DNA from: Ulva prolifera | Lineage: Eukaryota > Chlorophyta > Ulvophyceae > Ulvales > Ulvaceae | Reading direction: 5' to 3' | NCBI GenBank assembly: GCA_023078555.1 | Contig: CM041199.1 | Span: forward strand, 9,925,315 to 9,989,314 | Length of the DNA: 64,000 bases | Shown: positions 54,424-64,000 of the stretch, one piece after another | How the letters are laid out: every line of letters begins with the position of its first letter | Numbering within the stretch: the stretch's first letter is position 1 | The notes under the pieces: model-generated | Seen by the model: only the letters and a program-made list of their open reading frames with translations | The model's database searches: none | What the model was told of the DNA's origin: nothing | Made by a program: the position numbers and the translations under genes

Positions 54424-56738
54424 CATTAAACTACATTTCCGACATTGACCTCCATTCTGGACATTGACCTCCATTTCCGACATTGACCTCCATTCTGGAC
54501 ATTGACCTCCATTCTGGACATTGACCTCCATCCTGGACATTGACCTCCATTCTGGACATTGACCTCCAGGACGGGTGAGACGGACATTGACCTCCATCCT
54601 GGACATTGACCTCCATTCTGGACATTGACCTCCAGGACGGGTGAGACGGACATTGACCTCCATCCTGGACATTGACCTCCATTCTGGACATTGACCTCCA
54701 GGACGGGTGAGACGGACATTGACCTCCATTCATGACATTGACCTCCATTTCCGACATTGACCTCCATTCTGGACATTGACCTCCATACTGGACATTGACC
54801 TCCATTCAGGACATTGACCTCCATTCTGGACATTGACCTCCATTCTGTACATTGACCTCCATTTCCGACATTGACCTCCATTCTGGACATTGACCTCCAT
54901 TTTCGACATTGACCTCCATTCTGGACATTGACCTCCATTTCCGACATTGACCTCCATTCTGGACATTGACCTCCATTTTCGACATTGACCTCCATTCTGG
55001 ACATTGACCTCCATGCTGGACATTGACCTCCATTCTGGACATTGACCTCCATTCTGGACATTGACCCCCATTCTGGACATTGACCTCCATTTCCAACATT
55101 GACCTCCATTCTGGACATTGACCTCCATTTTCGACATTGACCTCCATTCTGGACATTGACCTCCATTCTGGACATTGACCTCCATGCTGGACATTGACCT
55201 CCATTCTGGACATTGACCTCCATTTCCGACATTGACCTCCATTCTGGACATTGACCTCCATTTTCGACATTGACCTCCATTCTGGACATTGACCCCCATA
55301 CTGGACATTGAGCTCCATTTTCGACATTGACCTCCATTATGGACATTGACCTCCATTCTGGACATTGACCTCCATGCTGGACATTGACCTCCATTCTGGA
55401 CATTGACCTCCATTCAGGACATTGACCTCCATTCTGTACATTGACCTCCATTTCCGACATTGACCTCCATTCTGGACATTGACCTCCATTTTCGACATTG
55501 ACCTCCATTCTGGACATTGACCTCCATTTCCGACATTGACCTCCATTCTGGACATTGACCTCCATTTTCGACATTGACCTCCATTCTGGACATTGACCTC
55601 CATACTGGACATTGACCTCCATTTCCGACATTGACCTCCATTCTGGACATTGACCTCCATTCTGTACATTGACCTCCATTTCCGACATTGACCTCCATTT
55701 TCGACATTGACCTCCATTCTGGACATTGACCTCCATTCTCGACATTGACCTCCATTCTGGACATTGACCTCCATCCTGGTCATTGACCTCCATTCTGGAC
55801 ATTGACCTCCATTTCCGACATTGACCTCCATTTTCGACATTGACCTCCATTCTGGACATTGACCTCCATGCTGGACATTGACCTCCATTCTGGACATTGA
55901 CCTCCATTTTCGACATTGACCTCCATTCTGGACATTGACCTCCATTTCCGACATTGACCTCCATTCAGGACATTGACCTCCATTTTCGACATTGACCTCC
56001 ATTCTGGACATTGACCCCCATACTGGACATTGAGCTCCATTTTCGACATTGACCTCCATTATGGACATTGACCTCCATTCTGGACATTGACCTCCATTCT
56101 GGACATTGACCTCCAAGACGGGTGAGACGGACATTGACCTCCATTCATGACATTAAACTCCATTTCCGACATTGACCTCCATTCTGGACATTGACCTCCA
56201 TTTTCGAAATTGACCTCCATTCTGGACATTGACCTCCATACTGGACATTGACCTCCATTCGGGACATTGACCTCCATTCTTGACATTGACCTCCATTCTG
56301 GACATTGACCTCCATTCTGGACATTGACCTCCATTATGGACATTGACCTCCATTCTGGACATTGACCTCCATACTGGACATTTACCTCCATTCTGGACAT
56401 TGACCTCCATTCTCGACATTGACCTCCATTCTCGACATTGACCTCCATTCTGGACATTGACCTCCATTTTCGACATTGACCTCCATTCTGGACATTGACC
56501 TCCATTCTGGACATTGACCTCCATACTGGACATTGACCTCCATGCTGGACATTGACCTCCATTCTGGACATTGACCTCCAGGACGGGTGAGACGGACATT
56601 GACCTCCATTCTGGACATTGACCTCCATTCTGGACATTGACCTCCATACTGGACATTGACTTCCATGCTGGACATTGACCTCCATTCTGGACATTGACCT
56701 CCAGGACGGGTGAGACGGACATTGACCTCCATTCATGA
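54424..56738 (+). repeat. 2,315-bp HOR, copy 1
   Basis: Altered units 54,424, 56,151 and then 56,739 fix the spacing. The copy opens with the three-fold 66-bp module. It holds TTCCAACATTG at about 55,093 and ends with the TTTACC, TTCTCG, TACTGG and CTTCCATGCTGG run. Minus-strand translation in every frame compared is the same as in copy 2 (512, 227, 173, 265, 225 and 189 residues), so I see no base difference. Left of about 54,160 the order no longer matches. Confidence 0.87.
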
Positions 56739-59053
56739 CATTAAACTACATTTCCGACATTGACCTCCATTCTGGACATTGACCTCCATTTCCGACATTG
56801 ACCTCCATTCTGGACATTGACCTCCATTCTGGACATTGACCTCCATCCTGGACATTGACCTCCATTCTGGACATTGACCTCCAGGACGGGTGAGACGGAC
56901 ATTGACCTCCATCCTGGACATTGACCTCCATTCTGGACATTGACCTCCAGGACGGGTGAGACGGACATTGACCTCCATCCTGGACATTGACCTCCATTCT
57001 GGACATTGACCTCCAGGACGGGTGAGACGGACATTGACCTCCATTCATGACATTGACCTCCATTTCCGACATTGACCTCCATTCTGGACATTGACCTCCA
57101 TACTGGACATTGACCTCCATTCAGGACATTGACCTCCATTCTGGACATTGACCTCCATTCTGTACATTGACCTCCATTTCCGACATTGACCTCCATTCTG
57201 GACATTGACCTCCATTTTCGACATTGACCTCCATTCTGGACATTGACCTCCATTTCCGACATTGACCTCCATTCTGGACATTGACCTCCATTTTCGACAT
57301 TGACCTCCATTCTGGACATTGACCTCCATGCTGGACATTGACCTCCATTCTGGACATTGACCTCCATTCTGGACATTGACCCCCATTCTGGACATTGACC
57401 TCCATTTCCAACATTGACCTCCATTCTGGACATTGACCTCCATTTTCGACATTGACCTCCATTCTGGACATTGACCTCCATTCTGGACATTGACCTCCAT
57501 GCTGGACATTGACCTCCATTCTGGACATTGACCTCCATTTCCGACATTGACCTCCATTCTGGACATTGACCTCCATTTTCGACATTGACCTCCATTCTGG
57601 ACATTGACCCCCATACTGGACATTGAGCTCCATTTTCGACATTGACCTCCATTATGGACATTGACCTCCATTCTGGACATTGACCTCCATGCTGGACATT
57701 GACCTCCATTCTGGACATTGACCTCCATTCAGGACATTGACCTCCATTCTGTACATTGACCTCCATTTCCGACATTGACCTCCATTCTGGACATTGACCT
57801 CCATTTTCGACATTGACCTCCATTCTGGACATTGACCTCCATTTCCGACATTGACCTCCATTCTGGACATTGACCTCCATTTTCGACATTGACCTCCATT
57901 CTGGACATTGACCTCCATACTGGACATTGACCTCCATTTCCGACATTGACCTCCATTCTGGACATTGACCTCCATTCTGTACATTGACCTCCATTTCCGA
58001 CATTGACCTCCATTTTCGACATTGACCTCCATTCTGGACATTGACCTCCATTCTCGACATTGACCTCCATTCTGGACATTGACCTCCATCCTGGTCATTG
58101 ACCTCCATTCTGGACATTGACCTCCATTTCCGACATTGACCTCCATTTTCGACATTGACCTCCATTCTGGACATTGACCTCCATGCTGGACATTGACCTC
58201 CATTCTGGACATTGACCTCCATTTTCGACATTGACCTCCATTCTGGACATTGACCTCCATTTCCGACATTGACCTCCATTCAGGACATTGACCTCCATTT
58301 TCGACATTGACCTCCATTCTGGACATTGACCCCCATACTGGACATTGAGCTCCATTTTCGACATTGACCTCCATTATGGACATTGACCTCCATTCTGGAC
58401 ATTGACCTCCATTCTGGACATTGACCTCCAAGACGGGTGAGACGGACATTGACCTCCATTCATGACATTAAACTCCATTTCCGACATTGACCTCCATTCT
58501 GGACATTGACCTCCATTTTCGAAATTGACCTCCATTCTGGACATTGACCTCCATACTGGACATTGACCTCCATTCGGGACATTGACCTCCATTCTTGACA
58601 TTGACCTCCATTCTGGACATTGACCTCCATTCTGGACATTGACCTCCATTATGGACATTGACCTCCATTCTGGACATTGACCTCCATACTGGACATTTAC
58701 CTCCATTCTGGACATTGACCTCCATTCTCGACATTGACCTCCATTCTCGACATTGACCTCCATTCTGGACATTGACCTCCATTTTCGACATTGACCTCCA
58801 TTCTGGACATTGACCTCCATTCTGGACATTGACCTCCATACTGGACATTGACCTCCATGCTGGACATTGACCTCCATTCTGGACATTGACCTCCAGGACG
58901 GGTGAGACGGACATTGACCTCCATTCTGGACATTGACCTCCATTCTGGACATTGACCTCCATACTGGACATTGACTTCCATGCTGGACATTGACCTCCAT
59001 TCTGGACATTGACCTCCAGGACGGGTGAGACGGACATTGACCTCCATTCATGA
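56739..59053 (+). repeat. 2,315-bp HOR, copy 2
   Basis: Unit order and altered units (56,739, 58,466, 59,054) repeat copy 1 at a shift of exactly 2,315 bp. The 28-bp units at 57,016 and 59,331 match 54,701. Either the copies are a very recent duplication or the assembly has placed the same reads twice. The sequence alone cannot separate these. Confidence 0.87.
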
Positions 59054-62000
59054 CATTAAACTACATTTCCGACATTGACCTCCATTCTGGACATTGACCT
59101 CCATTTCCGACATTGACCTCCATTCTGGACATTGACCTCCATTCTGGACATTGACCTCCATCCTGGACATTGACCTCCATTCTGGACATTGACCTCCAGG
59201 ACGGGTGAGACGGACATTGACCTCCATCCTGGACATTGACCTCCATTCTGGACATTGACCTCCAGGACGGGTGAGACGGACATTGACCTCCATCCTGGAC
59301 ATTGACCTCCATTCTGGACATTGACCTCCAGGACGGGTGAGACGGACATTGACCTCCATTCATGACATTGACCTCCATTTCCGACATTGACCTCCATTCT
59401 GGACATTGACCTCCATACTGGACATTGACCTCCATTCAGGACATTGACCTCCATTCTGGACATTGACCTCCATTCTGTACATTGACCTCCATTTCCGACA
59501 TTGACCTCCATTCTGGACATTGACCTCCATTTTCGACATTGACCTCCATTCTGGACATTGACCTCCATTTCCGACATTGACCTCCATTCTGGACATTGAC
59601 CTCCATTTTCGACATTGACCTCCATTCTGGACATTGACCTCCATGCTGGACATTGACCTCCATTCTGGACATTGACCTCCATTCTGGACATTGACCCCCA
59701 TTCTGGACATTGACCTCCATTTCCAACATTGACCTCCATTCTGGACATTGACCTCCATTTTCGACATTGACCTCCATTCTGGACATTGACCTCCATTCTG
59801 GACATTGACCTCCATGCTGGACATTGACCTCCATTCTGGACATTGACCTCCATTTCCGACATTGACCTCCATTCTGGACATTGACCTCCATTTTCGACAT
59901 TGACCTCCATTCTGGACATTGACCCCCATACTGGACATTGAGCTCCATTTTCGACATTGACCTCCATTATGGACATTGACCTCCATTCTGGACATTGACC
60001 TCCATTCTGGACATTGACCTCCATTATGGACATTGACCTCCATTCTGGACATTGACCTCCATACTGGACATTTACCTCCATTCTGGACATTGACCTCCAT
60101 TCTCGACATTGACCTCCATTCTCGACATTGACCTCCATTCTGGACATTGACCTCCATTTCCGACATTGACCTCCATTCTGGACATTGACCTCCATTTTCG
60201 ACATTGACCTCCATTCTGGACATTGACCCCCATACTGGACATTGAGCTCCATTTTCGACATTGACCTCCATTATGGACATTGACCTCCATTCTGGACATT
60301 GACCCCCATACTGGACATTGAGCTCCATTTTCGACATTGACCTCCATTATGGACATTGACCTCCATTCTGGACATTGACCTCCATGCTGGACATTGACCT
60401 CCATTCTGGACATTGACCTCCATTCAGGACATTGACCTCCATTCTGGACATTGACCTCCATTTTCGACATTGACCTCCATTCTGGACATTGACCTCCATT
60501 TCCGACATTGACCTCCATTCTGGACATTGACCTCCATTTTCGACATTGACCTCCATTCTGGACATTGACCTCCATACTGGACATTGACCTCCATTTCCGA
60601 CATTGACCTCCATTCTGGACATTGACCTCCATTCTGTACATTGACCTCCATTTCCGACATTGACCTCCATTTTCGACATTGACCTCCATTCTGGACATTG
60701 ACCTCCATTCTCGACATTGACCTCCATTCTGGACATTGACCTCCATCCTGGTCATTGACCTCCATTCTGGACATTGACCTCCATTTCCGACATTGACCTC
60801 CATTTTCGACATTGACCTCCATTCTGGACATTGACCTCCATGCTGGACATTGACCTCCATTCTGGACATTGACCTCCATTCTGGACATTGACCCCCATTC
60901 TGGACATTGACCTCCATTTCCGACATTGACCTCCATTCTGGACATTGACCTCCATTTTCGACATTGACCTCCATTCTGGACATTGACCTCCATTCTGGAC
61001 ATTGACCTCCATGCTGGACATTGACCTCCATTCTGGACATTGACCTCCATTTTCGACATTGACCTCCATTCTGGACATTGACCTCCATTTCCGACATTGA
61101 CCTCCATTCAGGACATTGACCTCCATTTTCGACATTGACCTCCATTCTGGACATTGACCCCCATACTGGACATTGAGCTCCATTTTCGACATTGACCTCC
61201 ATTATGGACATTGACCTCCATTCTGGACATTGACCTCCATTCTGGACATTGACCTCCAAGACGGGTGAGACGGACATTGACCTCCATTCATGACATTAAA
61301 CTCCATTTCCGACATTGACCTCCATTCTGGACATTGACCTCCATTTTCGAAATTGACCTCCATTCTGGACATTGACCTCCATACTGGACATTGACCTCCA
61401 TTCGGGACATTGACCTCCATTCTTGACATTGACCTCCATTATGGACATTGACCTCCATTCTGGACATTGACCTCCATTATGGACATTGACCTCCATTCTG
61501 TACATTGACCTCCATTTCCGACATTGACCTCCATTCTGGACATTGACCTCCATTTTCGACATTGACCTCCATTCTGGACATTGACCTCCATTTCCGACAT
61601 TGACCTCCATTCTGGACATTGACCTCCATTTTCGACATTGACCTCCATTCTGGACATTGACCTCCATACTGGACATTGACCTCCATTTCCGACATTGACC
61701 TCCATTCTGGACATTGACCTCCATTCTGTACATTGACCTCCATTTCCGACATTGACCTCCATTTTCGACATTGACCTCCATTCTGGACATTGACCTCCAT
61801 TCTCGACATTGACCTCCATTCTGGACATTGACCTCCATCCTGGTCATTGACCTCCATTCTGGACATTGACCTCCATTTCCGACATTGACCTCCATTTTCG
61901 ACATTGACCTCCATTCTGGACATTGACCTCCATGCTGGACATTGACCTCCATTCTGGACATTGACCTCCATTCTGGACATTGACCCCCATTCTGGACATT

Positions 62001-62954
62001 GACCTCCATTTCCGACATTGACCTCCATTCTGGACATTGACCTCCATTTTCGACATTGACCTCCATTCTGGACATTGACCTCCATTCTGGACATTGACCT
62101 CCATGCTGGACATTGACCTCCATTCTGGACATTGACCTCCATTTTCGACATTGACCTCCATTCTGGACATTGACCTCCATTTCCGACATTGACCTCCATT
62201 CAGGACATTGACCTCCATTTTCGACATTGACCTCCATTCTGGACATTGACCCCCATACTGGACATTGAGCTCCATTTTCGACATTGACCTCCATTATGGA
62301 CATTGACCTCCATTCTGGACATTGACCTCCATTCTGGACATTGACCTCCAAGACGGGTGAGACGGACATTGACCTCCATTCATGACATTAAACTCCATTT
62401 CCGACATTGACCTCCATTCTGGACATTGACCTCCATTTTCGAAATTGACCTCCATTCTGGACATTGACCTCCATACTGGACATTGACCTCCATTCGGGAC
62501 ATTGACCTCCATTCTTGACATTGACCTCCATTCTGGACATTGACCTCCATTCTGGACATTGACCTCCATTATGGACATTGACCTCCATTCTGGACATTGA
62601 CCTCCATACTGGACATTTACCTCCATTCTGGACATTGACCTCCATTCTCGACATTGACCTCCATTCTGGACATTGACCTCCATTTTCGACATTGACCTCC
62701 ATTCTGGACATTGACCTCCATTCTGGACATTGACCTCCATACTGGACATTGACCTCCATGCTGGACATTGACCTCCATTCTGGACATTGACCTCCAGGAC
62801 GGGTGAGACGGACATTGACCTCCATTCTGGACATTGACCTCCATTCTGGACATTGACCTCCATACTTGACATTGACTTCCATGCTGGACATTGACCTCCA
62901 TTCTGGACATTGACCTCCAGGACGGGTGAGACGGACATTGACCTCCATTCATGA
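59054..62954 (+). repeat. 2,315-bp HOR, rearranged third copy (3,901 bp)
   Basis: The match to copy 2 holds from 59,054 to about 60,000. A scrambled stretch follows at about 60,000-60,360, with TTATGG, TACTGG, TTTACC and TTCTCG units out of usual order and a 76-bp (4 x 19) repeat of the CCCCCATACTGG / GAGCTCC / TTATGG run at about 60,226 and 60,302. Next comes a tandem duplication at a 1,092-bp shift. The copy is 1,586 bp longer than the standard one. Confidence 0.78.
60440..62525 (+). repeat. Tandem duplication at 1,092-bp shift
   Basis: About 60,440-61,433 matches about 61,532-62,525. TCCTGGTCATTG lies at about 60,746 and 61,838, CCAAGACGGG at about 61,258 and 62,350, and altered ACTCC units at 61,294 and 62,386. 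The unit order resembles parts of the 4,204-bp HOR (about 27,800-29,600), so this part of the array is chimeric between the two HOR families. Confidence 0.78.
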
Positions 62955-64000
62955 CATTAAACTACATTTCCGACATTGACCTCCATTCTGGACATTGACC
63001 TCCATTTCCGACATTGACCTCCATTCTGGACATTGACCTCCATTCTGGACATTGACCTCCATCCTGGACATTGACCTCCATTCTGGACATTGACCTCCAG
63101 GACGGGTGAGACGGACATTGACCTCCATCCTGGACATTGACCTCCATTCTGGACATTGACCTCCAGGACGGGTGAGACGGACATTGACCTCCATCCTGGA
63201 CATTGACCTCCATTCTGGACATTGACCTCCAGGACGGGTGAGACGGACATTGACCTCCATTCATGACATTGACCTCCATTTCCGACATTGACCTCCATTC
63301 TGGACATTGACCTCCATACTGGACATTGACCTCCATTCAGGACATTGACCTCCATTCTGGACATTGACCTCCATTCTGTACATTGACCTCCATTTCCGAC
63401 ATTGACCTCCATTCTGGACATTGACCTCCATTTTCGACATTGACCTCCATTCTGGACATTGACCTCCATTTCCGACATTGACCTCCATTCTGGACATTGA
63501 CCTCCATTTTCGACATTGACCTCCATTCTGGACATTGACCTCCATGCTGGACATTGACCTCCATTCTGGACATTGACCTCCATTCTGGACATTGACCCCC
63601 ATTCTGGACATTGACCTCCATTTCCAACATTGACCTCCATTCTGGACATTGACCTCCATTTTCGACATTGACCTCCATTCTGGACATTGACCTCCATTCT
63701 GGACATTGACCTCCATGCTGGACATTGACCTCCATTCTGGACATTGACCTCCATTTCCGACATTGACCTCCATTCTGGACATTGACCTCCATTTTCGACA
63801 TTGACCTCCATTCTGGACATTGACCCCCATACTGGACATTGAGCTCCATTTTCGACATTGACCTCCATTATGGACATTGACCTCCATTCTGGACATTGAC
63901 CTCCATTTCCGACATTGACCTCCATTCTGGACATTGACCTCCATTTTCGACATTGACCTCCATTCTGGACATTGACCCCCATACTGGACATTGAGCTCCA
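62955..64000 (+). repeat. Start of another HOR copy, cut by the window edge
   Basis: The altered unit at 62,955 opens the three-fold 66-bp module (28-bp units at about 63,100, 63,166 and 63,232). It is followed by the TTCAGG, TTCTGTAC, TTTCCG and TTTTCG run seen at 59,331 onward (shift 3,901 bp). TTCCAACATTG is at about 63,624. The order departs from the 2,315-bp copies after about 63,890, where a TTTCCG unit follows TTATGG and TTCTGG. The last bases are still satellite. Confidence 0.82.

Larger units (their letters stand above)
1..64000 (+). repeat. 19-bp tandem satellite array filling the window
   Basis: Every part of the window reads as head-to-tail copies of a 19-bp unit, CATTGACCTCCATTCTGGA in one phase, all in the same orientation. 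The first 12 bases are nearly invariant. The next 4-6 bases vary among about a dozen recurring tails (TTCTGG, TTTTCG, TTTCCG, TGCTGG, TACTGG, TCCTGG, TTCGGG, TTCAGG, TTCTCG, TTATGG, TTCTTG and others). The canonical unit is 9/19 G+C and has no CpG. Length variants are an 18-bp unit (CATCTGG in place of CATTCTGG) and a 28-bp unit. I saw no interruption by unique sequence, transposon, poly-A tract, inverted block or gene. The array starts and ends mid-array, so its true length is unknown. Such a structure fits eukaryotic satellite DNA. The family and host are not recognised. Confidence 0.98.

Noticed and set aside
1..64000. CRISPR array
   Set aside because: Units are directly abutting with no unique spacers of constant length, and there is no leader or cas gene. 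The variable tail is only 4-6 bases from a small recurring set.
1..64000. Alpha satellite or another roughly 171-bp satellite (9 x 19 = 171)
   Set aside because: The unit order shows no 9-unit period, and no CENP-B box-like motif is present. The numerical match is coincidence.
1..64000. Telomeric or subtelomeric simple repeat
   Set aside because: No TTAGGG, TTTAGGG or similar short G-rich repeat occurs. The 19-bp unit is unlike known telomere repeats.
1..64000. AGGTCA sites as an annotated promoter or enhancer
   Set aside because: A six-base match in a tandem repeat recurs by copying, with no gene nearby. It is kept only as a testable observation.
1..64000. Plus-strand coding regions
   Set aside because: Each unit contains TGA in TTGACC. 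With the 19-bp period it falls in every frame at least once per 57 bp, so no plus-strand frame of useful length exists.

Overview
The whole 64,000-base window is one tandem satellite array. I find no gene, RNA gene, transposon or stretch of ordinary unique sequence. The founding unit is 19 bp, in one phase CATTGACCTCCATTCTGGA. It is repeated head to tail, always in the same orientation, from the first base to the last, so both edges of the array lie outside the window. At 19 bp per unit this is roughly 3,300 to 3,400 units. A continuous 19-bp satellite of this size points to eukaryotic heterochromatin in a long-read assembly. I do not recognise the satellite family and cannot name the organism or chromosome position.

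Units share the block CATTGACCTCCA and differ mainly in the next few bases (TTCTGG, TTTTCG, TTTCCG, TGCTGG, TACTGG, TCCTGG, TTCGGG, TTCAGG, TTCTCG, TTATGG, TTCTGT, TTCTTG). Two special units act as punctuation. One is a 28-bp unit in which the tail is replaced by a GC-richer 16-mer. The other is a T/A-altered unit, CATTAAACTACATTTCCGA. Their spacing, with the order of tail variants, shows nested higher-order repeats (HORs): 19 bp, then 66 bp (28+19+19), then 275, 342 or 645 bp modules, then HORs of about 1,612, 2,315, 4,079, 4,204 and 4,449 bp.

Layout: 1-4,432 is the most heterogeneous part, with related copies starting at 1, about 1,646 and about 3,987. 4,433-12,130 holds a 4,449-bp HOR (one copy plus a partial second). 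12,131-14,670 is mosaic. 14,671-22,858 holds two copies of a 4,079-bp HOR. 22,859-26,687 is mosaic and contains a distant copy of 13,500-15,478. 26,688-38,720 holds three copies of a 4,204-bp HOR, the third shortened to 3,625 bp. 38,721-41,689 is mosaic. 41,690-54,423 is dominated by a 1,612-bp HOR family, interrupted by a copy of 39,361-41,652. 54,424-62,954 holds the 2,315-bp HOR (two identical-looking copies and a rearranged, enlarged third). 62,955-64,000 starts another copy and runs off the window.

The minus strand carries many long open frames made of a 19-residue repeat. They are a by-product of a stop-free 19-bp unit read in all three frames (19 is not a multiple of 3). The plus strand has a TGA in every unit and is closed. 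I annotate no CDS. The points of interest are the nested amplification history, the 28-bp unit of unknown origin, the regular nuclear-receptor-like half-sites, the confinement of CpG to variant units, and several non-canonical junctions.
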